Positions 35,758 through 48,300 of a stretch of DNA of 64,000 bases are shown one piece after another. The first letter of the stretch is position 1. Every line of letters starts with the position of its first letter. Under the pieces are notes generated by a model that saw only the letters and a list, made by a program, of their open reading frames with translations, was not told the DNA's origin and did not search any database. The position numbers were made by a program, and so were the translations under genes. The DNA lies in assembly GCF_028453695.1 (NCBI RefSeq), contig NC_135777.1, positions 8,793,714 to 8,857,713 of the forward strand, read 5' to 3'. Source of the DNA: Augochlora pura. Its lineage: Eukaryota > Arthropoda > Insecta > Hymenoptera > Halictidae.

Positions 35758-38649
35758 ATCTTCGTAATACGGTAAGGACATGCGAATAACATATTAACCA
35801 ATAATAGTTTAATTTCACGAATATCTGGTTAATGCGTTAGTTGCTTCAATTTAATTTCTCTCCAAGTTGTAATCCTTTCGGAGTATAGTTTCTTCAAACT
35901 TAATCGGTGTCACCCACAGCAGTGCTGCGAAATTGTTTTTACACATTCGTTTATCGATCGACACTTGTTTCACCAATCTATTGTGCTCGGTATTTAGATA
36001 ATTTATTCGTGAAATTTAAATTGGAATACCAATGGTACGATTGTTCGATAATTCCCTCGAGGGTTGCGATGAAGGCATTACAGTGCAATTAAAAAGCAGA
36101 AGTAAAGACGGCAAAGAACATATATATATATAATGTATAACAATTTAAGAATTTCTAATCGATTCATTCAATTAAAGTGTATGAAATTGTTTCCTCCGAT
36201 CTTGCGGTATCGAATAAACATAATTTAAGGCTCGATGAGTGTAACGTTCACCGAAATTGTATCTAAATCTAGTCAAGCAATAATACTACCGTTGATCACG
36301 TAGTAAATAAAATTAACAAAGAGAAACAATATAAAGAGAGCAAAAAAGCACATCCGAAACAATAAAGATAATTTTTGTTTGCAAAGGAAGAGAGACTCTG
36401 AAACCGAAAGAATAAATTTCTTTTTAATACAACTGGACTACAGACGTTTTCTTTCATCTTTTAAGCTTGACCTATACTTAAATAAAACATTAAATAATAA
36501 TATTTGAATTTCTTTTAATAGATAAATTTAACAGCCAAAAATGCATTTAATGCATTGATTTGTTACTATGGGTAAAGAGTGCAGATGATTTTCACCATAT
36601 TTTTATGCTTAAAATTTAAAATCGGCGGTAAATGCTCGAAATAAATTTGTCCTGTGTAAATAATACAGAACAGCTTATGGTAATATCATGACATTGAAAT
36701 ATAAACCAAGGATACAGTATTGTTCAGGAGAATATACTGTATCTATATCCTCCAACAAAATTGTAACCGAGCTTTAAGAATTCATCACAAACGAAACCAC
36801 TTTTCACAAATGGCGCTGGTTTCAAATTTTCAGGCGCACGTAGTTCCTGCCGAATTTTATATTATTCTTATCACACTTGACAATAAGTCAAATTTTATTG
36901 TTCAATGCCTTAATTTCGCTAAAATTTATGTTTTTCGACAATCTTGCAGTGTGCATATACCTAGGATCAATTGTTTTATCATGAATAGACATTATGGCAA
37001 TCTAACATATAGGATTTATGCACAGGATGAATAGGAATATATTAAGACCGATTACACTAGTTTTCGATAATTACTTACAAGTTACTTAAATTCTTTTTAA
37101 TAGGGTAGAAAGAGACTGATCTTGAAGAATCATATACTTTGAGAATATTTTATAGCCATTAATTATATTTTCTTGATTAAAGAGATTCAAATACGATAGT
37201 TTCTAGTTTAAAAAAATGTTAATTTGCATTTGACGCTACAGAAATTCAAATATCTGAAAATTAATAATAATTGAAGTGGTTTAGAAGATTTAGAAGTTGA
37301 AAATCTTTCTATCGGAAAATACGATCCATGTTTTAAACATTATATTTAAACTAGAAATTTCAAATTCCAATGTCATGGGGATAAATGAAAAGAAACGATC
37401 GAGGCGACAGATTTGGGAAAAGTCAATTTAATAATAAGTTTGCAAGGGCAGCAGCGTTTCGTGTCGATAATCATAATGTACAGCACAGCTCGACGACATA
37501 AAATCTCCCCGTGTCGCTGTGTATTACACCGTTCTGGCAAACACAAATATATTTCACTGAACCGTAATTAATAATCATCCATGATAATCAATAATGTCGG
37601 TAATGATAATAATAAGGCTAGCTACAGCGCGATCCCTTCGCGCGAAGAGGATCGCCCGATTTTCGACGCTCTGTACACTTTTACAACGTACCTCAATAAG
37701 AATCTAATTACATTCAATTCAATTACCGTGTAATCATCATTACAATTCGAAACTAACTCGAAGAATGTTTCATCCGTGGTGGAGAGCGTGGATCGCTCGT
37801 TTTATCATTCCCATGACCCAAGAGATCGATGATTCGTTCTGGAGCGTTGAAAATCGCGGTTCGACTCAGCAACGTAACGAGAAACACAAAATCATGGATC
37901 ATCGATCCCTCGGATAAATGGCATCAGTACGCGCGCGCGTGTATGCGTGCGTGGTACGTGTCTCCGCGTGTGTTTGTATATTAAAAATTTCATTCACTTC
38001 ATTCTTTCGTTCCTTTTTCCCCTTCTCCTTTTTCGTTCTGTTAAGGATACAAAGGCACTGTACACGTAAACATACAATTATTATAGGAGAGCGCTGTAGG
38101 CGGTCCGCGGGTGTCCTCTTTGTAGAACGGTAAAACGTGCCCCATTGGTTTCTTTTTCTTTCTTTTTTTTAAAAATATCGATACGATCTATGTTTCATTT
38201 TGCTTTGTTTTGTTTTCTTCCCCTTCCTCTTACACGGATTCGTTTCCTTTTTTTTGTTTCGTTTTGTATCGTTAAGACGCTGCACGCTTAAAATAGGGAG
38301 CGGTTTCCTTCGTTTCTAGCTGCATTGGTCAACGCTATTCTCATTCTATATTTATATTTGTTTTTCTTTCTCATATATATATATAATCTTACACGTTAAG
38401 GAAAAATATAGACGACTATTATATTCATTTATTTATATATATATATATATATGTATAAATCGAATGTGCAGAACTCACGGTAACTATTCAGGAGGAAAGT
38501 AATTGGTCAATGCGATCAGAAGTTAAGAAAACGCTCCGGGGGTATTGAAGGTGGGATCTGTTTTTCTTTTTCTTTTCTTTATCACAATTTGGCAGTGAAT
38601 GTTCTCACGTTTAAAATACAGTTTCGCAAGGGATTGCTCGCTCTCTTTA

Positions 38650-38700
38650 GCTCGCTCTCTCTCTCTCTCTCTCGCTCTCGCTTTCTCTCACCTTTCTCGC
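38650..38700. repeat. (CT)n microsatellite
   Basis: CTCTCTCTCT tract with a few GCT and TTT interruptions. Confidence 0.8.
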
Positions 38701-39104
38701 TATGTGTCATTCTATTTATTTCGTTCGCTACGAGAGCTACAATCGAGGCTCCTGCGCTGCTATCGGCTCCCTACGGTTTCCGGTTTTACAAGATGAGATT
38801 TCGAAAATATAAACCTCTCGCTATATTATCTCGCAGTTGCTCAGAAAAAATAAATTCACCTCTGTTTTATTCTTTTTTTTTTGTTTTCTTCGTGTTTTCC
38901 TCGGGTTGTGCTCGTTCTACTTAACACGGCGAGTACAGGACGCTCGGAAATCGACGTCTTTTGAAATTATGCTTGAACTACTGTCCCATCGGTCGTGGCA
39001 GAGAATGATTTTCTTTCAATTTTTTTCGTGTAGAATGTGATCGAATGAAAATGAGACTAGAACAGAGGGAAGATAAAATTTTATGTTACTTTGTTATAGA
39101 GTCT

Positions 39105-39336
39105 TTATTTCATTCTCAACAGCGGATCTTCGTCCAGGAGTCCTGGCATAGTTAACACAATCATGAGAATCACGAGAACAACTGAGATCGCGCATGGAAA
39201 ACGATTACATTTCTCACAATCTATATGATACACTCGATAATTTCCAAAAAGAATCACCACAGAAACGTAAATACTTGATAGCAATAATACTTTCTCCACG
39301 GTTAAATAATCAACGAAATACCAACGAAATCGTTTG
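39105..39336 (-). CDS. Possible terminal exon of an unidentified membrane protein
   Basis: A minus-strand frame from a possible acceptor (AG at 39337-39338) stays open for 76 codons and ends in TAA at 39105-39107. Two hydrophobic stretches are visible (VLLLSSIYVSVVILFGNY and FPCAISVVLVILMIVL) with Cys residues between them. The stop codon overlaps an AATAAA poly(A) signal (39104-39109). There is no ATG in this frame, so it could only be a last exon; no upstream partner exon was found and no family was recognised. It may equally be a chance frame in noncoding DNA. Confidence 0.25.
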
Positions 39337-41083
39337 CTGCTTCATGCTATTTCCAAACCGACGAAATCATCAAATTTTCTAAAGTCACACCAAAAAGATG
39401 AACTCACGAACAATGGAAACACTACGAACAGAAAAGCCACACGGAATCGTTTCACCGTGGATCAAGAACAGCTGAGAATCGAATGAAACGCTCTGGCACG
39501 TACTTGACTGTGCCGTTTGTTAAAAAGTAGAACATTTCCAGTGATTTGTACTTCATCAGACTCTACAGAAAAACTCGAGGAAAGCATTCGCTGTTACGCG
39601 GGTAGTTCGACCAGTGTTCCAAACGACGGCCATTTTCACGCGACCTGTACGAAACTGAAACCATTCGTACACCGTTTAGCGAAAAATATGTTTCTGACTC
39701 GTTTCTCTCGACTCGCCACTCTAGTCTCGCACTAGTCTCCCTATTTTCCACAGTTTTTTCCTAAACTCTGTGATCACCCTAGGCCCTGGACCCAGGATTT
39801 AGTTCGTCGGTACCAAAATACGAAGACTCTCCGAGAACTCGGCGTCGCTGGACATGCAGGATACAATTTATTATACAATAGAATACCGTCGCTCGTTCTC
39901 GCCGACTATGGAAATTAAATGAAGATCGAATGTATGTACATCTACTTACAATTCATCATCGGACGACCAAGTTACCCGCTGATTCGGTTGCTTCCGGTTT
40001 CCGTTTCGTTTTTTTTTTAACGGCCGGCAGTACCGAACTCACCCCTTTCTTTGAACAAAATCGCGTGAAGAAAAGTTTTCGTCAAACGATCGGCCATTTT
40101 GTATCTTATATCCTCCCCCGATTAATTTAGAGCGAACCCTTCCCCGCAGGTTTCAGGCTCACGGCAATCCAGTAGATCGGTAGAACTCGATTGATCTTTC
40201 TCTTTTGATTTATTAAACAAACGAATCTCTTTCTTTTTTTGTTTTGTTTTGGTATTTTACTCGTGTTCGAAGTCTTCTTAAGGCAGTGATTCTTCGTCTG
40301 TAATTATTCAAAGTGAGATCTCGTTCGTATAATACTGCCGATCGATTGCAATCACGTACAAGACTCCATCCAAAAGACATTCTGCGCGATCTACGGCACA
40401 CTACGCGGTTTTGAAAGACGACAATATATCGCGGAACGTTCGCCAATTCTCGTTACCAAACGAATTCTTGGGGTTTCGTTAAAACACCATCTACAGCAGA
40501 ATCGTCTCCGATAACCTGATTTAACAAACATTTCCGAGATTATTACTGGGATAATGCTTCTTGAGCCATCATTTGATAGAACACTTTGGGAGTACGATTC
40601 TTAGGCTTGTCGGTAGATAAAATGTTAAACCCGCAAATAAGGTGGATAATCGTTTTAAGAACAACATAAACGCACAAACTTCCACTGCCAGCGCTGCGAA
40701 CAATTTTTCCTAAGAAAGAACAAAAACAAGACTGCACAGTTTCGACACCATATCGGCAACGATAAATCGACCTTGCGCCGATCCCTCGGATGAGGACTCA
40801 TTCGTAAAACGTTGCTACCGGTTCATACAGAATTTTCAACTAATTTAATAATTCGAGAAAAAGAAGTCTCAATCGATCCATCGATCGTAATGAAATTCTG
40901 TCGCAAATGATCGAAGAAGCAAACGTTTCTTTCTTGGATCCTGATCTTCCAGGGATCGGGGCGAACCAGGCGGCAACTCTCGTCGTTCGTGTCTCATCGT
41001 CGAAGCTTGTTGAGCCGCGCGTTCCGCTTTGCTTCGTTCCCCTAACGCTATCCTTTACATTAAATATATTTATATATAGGTAT

Positions 41084-41337
41084 TTATAATTTATTAACCG
41101 TTAATCGAAGTTGTCGAGTCAGTTCGAGATGTATTGGCAGAGCTCGCCGTCGCTGTCGACCGCCAATACGTCGTTTTACATATGCGTTGAGATCATTCGA
41201 GTGGTGTTTACGGCTAACTAGCTCGCTGACGACTCCGGGAGCCGGCGAGTGTCGGTGGTCGTGGAATGCGAACCGGTACCGGGACACTGTCAAACGTGTG
41301 TGACTACTGATGGCGAGTACAGGGTCGAACGCATTCG
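41084..41337 (-). other. GC-rich open minus-strand stretch, possible exon
   Basis: A frame from a possible acceptor near 41337 runs to TAA at 41084-41086 through SNAFDPVLAISSHTR, YVKRRIGGRQRRRALP and LELTRQLRLTVNKL. Local GC content is well above that of the surroundings. There is no known domain, no matching upstream exon, and a second open frame overlaps it, so coding status is unproven. Confidence 0.2.
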
Positions 41338-41529
41338 ATGCTAGCTAAGACCGGGTGGAATGCGGTACAGAGTTTCAAAGGTGATCCGACACCTGGATTC
41401 AGCACGGGGCGGGACACGATAACCCATTTTTCAAAGCATACTAACCGTACCACCGTGTAAATATATCCCACAAGCAATTTAGCTAGCAAAACCGAAACCA
41501 GAAGTTTATCACAGCGGTTACTTTTTTAA

Positions 41530-41725
41530 CGCTAAATCTACCGACCACTAAGAGTGAGAGACAATAAAGATGACAATACTGAATTTATTTAAAATATTGG
41601 ACAATTTTGTTGTAACGTACACTTGTACTGAGACGGTCCATTCAATTTTTCACCATGAGAGACAGTCTTCATAATTTCAATCATTTCAAACTTACAAATG
41701 CGAAACAGGTACGGTAGGTTTAGTG
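41530..41725. mobile_element. piggyBac-type MITE with TTAA target duplication (196 bp)
   Basis: It is flanked by TTAA at 41526-41529 and 41726-41729. The left end is CGCTAAATCTACCG; the right end CGGTAGGTTTAGTG reads CACTAAACCTACCG in reverse. It belongs to the same general type as 23702-23840 (CGCTA...CTACC ends) but to a different subfamily. It has no coding capacity. Confidence 0.75.
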
Positions 41726-42146
41726 TTAATTATGTTTGTAAAGCCTAAGAAAATTCGGTCTACTGAAACGTGTCTCAATGGAAATTATCATTTTTGAGAC
41801 AAGACAAAATACAGAATCATCTATTTCTAATCGTGTAGACTTCATTAGTCGATCTATCAAACCATTAAAAACAATTAAACCACGAGTCAAAAGAATTTTT
41901 ACATTATTACATTTAGCTATGTTTGATCAATCGTTTGAAAGCGCAGAATTACTGTAATCGGACAACGATTGGTTAATGAAGTCGTTCTTCCTGGGTGACT
42001 GATTAATATCGAATGCTGTACGTGAAATAATCTATTTTTTCAAAACATACTGCTATTAACGCGTCAATTTTGTTCTAATTTGAAACATCGTAGACTGCGG
42101 ATCCCCACGGCCAGAAACCAACATTACACGCGTGACCACTGCTGTA

Positions 42147-42228
42147 TATAATACATATCTACATATATACACATATATATACTGTATGTATATATATAGT
42201 ATAGTATATATATACTATGTATATATTG
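42147..42228. repeat. TATA-rich palindromic microsatellite
   Basis: TACATATATACACATATATA followed by repeated TATATAGTATA units that read nearly the same in reverse. Confidence 0.7.
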
Positions 42229-45200
42229 CATTAGAATGATGCGACATTGAAATTGGTCGCGCATACGCACCATGGCTCCATCATCAGTGACAAAATTGAC
42301 GAACTCTATCATTCTTCACAAAAAAAATGAATCGAAAACCTGCCACAAATTTTCCGTTTAAAATATCGCTTATTTTATAAAATTGCAATCATGGTGTAGT
42401 GTTTCGTGTTCTAGATTATTTTTTTCATGAAATGATAATCGCTCGTCGTCATCACCGATGACAGATCATCCTGTACGAAAGGAGAAATGCGGTCGTCGTT
42501 ACACGTCAACCAATTTCTGTCGGCAAAACTAGCATTCCTAGGGATTTTCCAAAAATACATCGTTATTCCCGATGATCTTAATTACGGATGTACGGACTAT
42601 CTATTTCTCTGTTTGTTTGTTTTTTTTTGTTTCTTTCGAACATGTTCTCCCCTTTCTCTCCCTCTCTCTCACGCGTCAGCGAAAATACATCTTTTCGGCG
42701 GAACAAGAACTGCATTACGTTTTTTTTCTCTCTTTCTCTCGATTTATACACTAGCGGTAAGTAAGATTTGTTTCATTACTTTGTTATTTTTTTGTTTCTG
42801 GCACGTACATTTGGCGCTACTAAACGCCAATGTGGAATTGACGAGACTGAGTTGAAGGTACGTTTTCTTTTGTGTGTACGCATGTTTCTCACTTCTTGCC
42901 CTTAAGATACGATCTTAATCTCTCTCTCTCTTTCCGGTCTGTTTGACTGTTGTGTTCTGTTAGTGGAGAAGCAACGTTGCCGTTTGCGGTGAAATTGTCA
43001 AGTTTGAATCTAGCTACTCTAGAAATAGGATGTAACGATATGAATCTTTTAGATTAGCAATTCTCCTGTGTAAAGTTTAATTCGCTTAGAAGAACGACTG
43101 AAGTCAAGAATTAAATGAAAATTACCACGAATTAAAAATTTCATCAATCGAGAATAAAACGAAAAATTTATTGTTCGTTAATACCTGAAATTTTCGTGGT
43201 TTGTTGCAAATACTACGCAATTGTTATGTGTAGTTTTGTTACACACTTATTCTTTGCAACAGTAACTGAATTCTCGACTTTCAATGAAATATTCGAATAT
43301 TTAAAAATGATTTCCTTCATTAAAAAATTGCATTGCTTTTCCACCAACTAAATACGCGAGCGTTTCCCAATTTTCTTCCCTTGACAGACGTTTTATGTTC
43401 TATGCACCGCCTCGAGATTCATTCTAACAAAAATTTGATTAAACATTGAACAGAATCGAAGTTCATTTAAACGCTTAATATCCATTTTTTGTTTCTCCTA
43501 TTTGTCTAAATTCTATAAGATTTTTTGTACAATTCAAATTGATCAAACGAGATAGACGGCGAATTTTTCATATTTAAAATTGATTTATATATACAGAATC
43601 AATAAAAATCAATCCTTCATCATTCAATTGATCATTTGATTTGATTTAAATCCCAATAATTCTAAATATAGATTTAGACGAAACGAGACAATCGATCTTT
43701 CTCGTTTATCCCGATTAATGTATAAAAATTTAAATTCCTATAATCGACGACGTATCGATAAATATTACGATTGAAAAAAGTAATAAAATTTAAAATTTAT
43801 GCGCTTCTTTTATAGACAGAAATTCAAAAATCAGGAAGTTGGGAAACGCTGCTCTTTTCTACACAGGCTGTCCGCAGCACGTTCTCTCGCCCTAAACGCG
43901 GAAGTTGGTCTACCTTAGTTAATAGCTATACAAATTATACGTACTATTATACAAATATTTTAGAGCCGCAACGATGCGTTAATTGATTCGTTCGAAGCAA
44001 AGATTATTCGCTCTACTACTGTGCTTCCACTTTTCTCTCTCCCTTCCCTCACTCTCTGTGTCCCCATTCTGCCGTTCGTGTTTGTAGAAAAGCCTATTAA
44101 CTGGTAATTAGTCTAAGCGTGATATGAAAAAGGTTGTCGATTGCAGTTCAAATTTAGATTTAGCGCCACTCGCAGCAGGACATTCTCGTACCCGTGCTAA
44201 AACGTTTTCTAGAACTCCCGTAAAAAATCAATTAATCATATTCGACCGCTTATTACAAAAATGTACAATTACGTACGGTTTGAGCAGCATCGCGATTTAA
44301 TTTACAATCGTACTCTAATCCGTAACAGTAGTTAACGACAGCCTAACTCTTATAATTCCCAAGTTAAATCCTCCTACGTATCCGTAATTGGCAGTGAACA
44401 TTTTTCCGTAATCTTTTTTTGTTTTCCGTTATCTTCGCACGCATAATCTAACCATCTTCTATAACGAATGCACCCTTTAAAATTAGCCATCATCTTATTA
44501 AGCATTTCCGGTAATCCACCAAAAATTTTAAACAGAAGTTAATTTTTGAAGACATTCTTTCAATACGAAAAAATTTACATCAACTTTCCGTCGATTTGTT
44601 CCAAAAAAATAGAATTTAAGGTCGCCTGAAGGTCAAGTATTTTTTCGAAACATTTCCTTGACAGATTGTCGAAGGAATGATAGTTGATTTTAGAGAATGC
44701 ATCCTGCATAATAATTTTTTTTATTATAATCGCGATTCAATCAATGTTCCGGAACACACGATCGAAGAAAAGAGCAACGAAGGAAATTGTCTACGTTAAA
44801 GCATATTACGCGCTTCGTAGCTCTTTGCCCCGTCACGAGACGGATAAGAAACGCGGCCGAAGCTCAAAGTTAAACTATACGATTTAACATTGTGTCGTAC
44901 CGATGACGGTGCTAATTATTTAAAGAATTACACGTGGTATTTACCTGTGTAATTTACAAACAAAACGCAGTCTTCTTTCGTTTGTTTTTTTTTTGTAACC
45001 CCCGCAGCTTCAACCTCACTATACCCGAGAGTTGGAAAAGTTATTGTTGCGTTGTTGTTGGGCTACTAATCTAAAAATCGTCTGTACAAATAGTGCTAAC
45101 TAATTGTCAGAATGTTCCAATTGCCTCGATGACTATACCAAGCGTTGTGCGTGCCATAAGAATCAGCAACGGAACCAGAGAATTCATTGTCTGCGTTGTA

Positions 45201-45378
45201 CGGTCCAACGTGTACGAATTTCTCGCAATCTCTCCTATCTAATCTTCATTCTTTTTAGTAGTTCTCAGGTACCTGAATAATGGTTACCGTAGAAACTTCC
45301 ATTTCAAACACAGAAATTGTTCTACCTAAGTCACTGAAGAGTGCCTAAGAAGTCCAAATATCTGTGCTGCATGTAACC

Positions 45379-48300
45379 TCAAGAGGATTGGCTAGACTGA
45401 GCAGACGAGGGAGTGGTCAGAGACATGTGCAGGGTGAATCCGTCGTAGACGTCCATTAAATCCCGCATTCTGTACTCTTCTAGGCAAACAAACCCTTCCA
45501 GGGATGGGGACTGCTTACGTGCACAATCCATACAATGTACCACGTGTCGTTTCTCTTGTTCTCTTATAAACAAGATGTTGAATACTTCGATCTGTAAATA
45601 AAATCGAACACAACAATTATTTATCTGTAAAGTCATATTTATCAGTTTTAGGTAATATTAAAGCATGTCTCACCTCACATTGCCCGCAGTAATGCGAAGC
45701 TTCGTTCTTTCCCCGTCCATGAAACCGAACTTCAACACCTTTACTTTTCACAAACTCTAATATTAAGCAGCACTGTCTCATTGTCCTTAAGAGGCAATTC
45801 TTAATTAACTCGAACAATCTGGGATCCGACACTTTGATATTCCGTGCTAAGTTCCAGGATAAGTGCACCATCGGTACAATAGATTTGAACGATTGCAATT
45901 TGTTCCATTCGTAGCGTTCAATTGCCAATTGGTATTGGCGAGCTGTCAGAGGACCTACGTTCCAGGCGATGTTGTTACACCAACCGACAGCTTGAACCCA
46001 ATGCACGCAGCCTGAGGCAAGAGGTTTCGGTTAGAATAAATGTTAGCTAACACTGAATAATATTAAATAGATACTGACCTGCATTAACCCAGACGAGATC
46101 GCCTGGCCTTTGTAGAAACCTGTACACAGGAATGTTCTCCTCGTACAGGTCTTCTAAAGAAGGCCACCAGCTACCATGAAGGTAGTTAATGTTATTCCTC
46201 TCGCAAAGAGCACAAATCACACCCCAGTATGCGTCAGGCACTGCGAACCATTCGCACTCTCCTGGCCCGATGTTGATGTTAATCGAGCAAAAGTTGTTGT
46301 TCTCTTGATGACCAGGTGTTCTACTACCAGGCACCTGTAACAAACAATACTTTGCAAAACGTCCTGAAAGTCAAATTAATAACAAACTTAAAAAAATTAC
46401 TCTACCTTCATGTACAACTGAACAGTATTCATTCCCAAAATGACATGGCCAACATGACTCAGCATATTCCCAGCAGACACGACCCTGGCGAACGCTGGCA
46501 GCTTCATCAACTCCTGCAGCTGAGGCTTCCATTTCCTTTCATCCGATAAATCTACATTGGTCCCAAATCGCAACATTTTCGCTCCAGGCCGACCAGCCAA
46601 TCCGAAGGCGTTCTTCTTCCTCCTGACAGCACCAGTGCTGTCCTTGGAGTCCGAGTCGGACAGATTCGAGGTATGAATACCTTGAGCTTTCTCCCTCTCT
46701 TCCTTCAAGCTTTCCTGAAAGCTCGAAGCTTGGTACTGCGCGTATTTCGCGATGGTTGTATGGCTCCTATGGCTGATGCAGCCCCAGACCTTTCTGCCCA
46801 TCACGGGATCCCAGTTTTCATCACTGGTCTGTTGCATTTGAGTTCTAACTTCGATGCCGTGATCAGGATTTGCTTCTACCAATGTTTTCGTCGAGAACAG
46901 ACCTAAATCTAGTTTCAAAGCAGCCGCCAGGCCGCGGATTACGGCTATCGGATGCTTCAAACAGAACTCTTGTAGCTGAGGACCGAACGCGTCCTTTTTA
47001 TTCTCTAAGTAAACGCTAGGAGTTTGCGGTAAGAGTTGTTCCTTGGTTAGCCTCTGGCTTGGTGGGTCCGGTGGTGCTGGCGGAGGCGAGCGATCGCTGA
47101 GGATGGAGCAGTTCGGAACACCTTTCAGTCCCTGACCCTTGCACGCATCGATAATGTTCTTTGCATCCATATCTATGCTAAGCTTCTGTTCAGGCTGAGA
47201 CTCGCACAGGCTTTCCAACTTGAGTACCGGCTCGACTCGAGTAACTGATTCTATTTTATTTGTACTGGAGGTTGCTTCACATTTTACCGTCTCCACCGAG
47301 GCTGGTGTCTTCGAATTGCTCTTCTCATACGTCTCCAACTTTGACGTAGATGACGGTTGCGTGTCCTCCACCTTCTCCAGTTTCACCTCCTTGATTTTCT
47401 CAGTGTTCTCTTCCAAATTCGACGGTGAGAATGGACCTGAACTCAGAGTGCCGTTGTTCATAATGCTCGGCGCTTCCTCCTTCACGTCCAAGTCCTCGGA
47501 GCCGAAGTGTTTCAACAAGTCTTCCGCCAATGATGTCGCGATATCCTTTTGAGACAACAGAGCCTGCAGTTCCTGATCTGTGACACCCAAGTCCTTGTTC
47601 CCCGCAGAACCCTCCGGGTAATTGCTCGTTGTCGATGAGATCTGCGTGTAGCCTTGGGCTGCATACTGATTAGGCGGGTATTGGTTGTATTGACCAGATG
47701 CCATTTGTCTCTGTGGGAAGTTCGAGTCGGAGGCAGATTTGTAAGGCATTCCTGGCGTCTGGCTGTTCCCGGTCGCCGCCGTGTTGTAACCCACGTTGGA
47801 GTCCGAAAATCCTGTCTGTAATGCAACGGTTCCACCTTGTTGCAACTATAATATAGAAACTGGTGTAAAGTAATGGGCACAATATCAATTAAAACTTGTT
47901 AGGAAAATGTGTACCGGTTGTTGAGGTATTCCGTAATTCTTAATGACACCGGGTTGCCCTAATTGTGTATGATTATATCCAGTGGGCTGGCCAGGCCTTA
48001 AACCTCGTTGCGCAGCTTGTTGTTGTTGCAACCTAAGTTGCTGTTGGTGCTGTTGCATGGTCCTGTATTGATGTTGTAATTGGGCAAGCAGACCCTGCTG
48101 TTGCGGTGTTAAACTGCCCTGATTTTGTTGCAGGAACTGTAGCATTTGGAGCTGTTGCGATGAAAGGTAAAACGGTGGTGGTCTTTGCTGCGCACCGGGA
48201 GATACTGTCGGCTCTTCTCCAGGCTAAAAGTTTTAATCATTTCAGTGTTAATTGGAAATTAAAATTATTGTTATGTAAGAGTTGGTCTTTGGTAATGAAA

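Larger units (their letters stand above)
35758..41083. other. Gene-poor stretch 3' of the cyclase
   Basis: Only short frames were seen. It contains a CT-rich microsatellite (38650-38700), TA repeats near 38380-38450 and scattered CpG-rich patches. It may include long 3'UTR sequence of the cyclase (plus) and, from the other side, of UTX (minus). A candidate terminal exon on the minus strand at 39105-39336 is listed separately. Confidence 0.45.
41338..45378. other. Long noncoding stretch downstream of UTX
   Basis: AT-rich sequence with pyrimidine tracts and no recognised exon. It is probably UTX 3'UTR plus intergenic DNA. It contains a piggyBac-type MITE at 41530 and a TATA-rich palindrome at 42147-42228. 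Confidence 0.45.
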
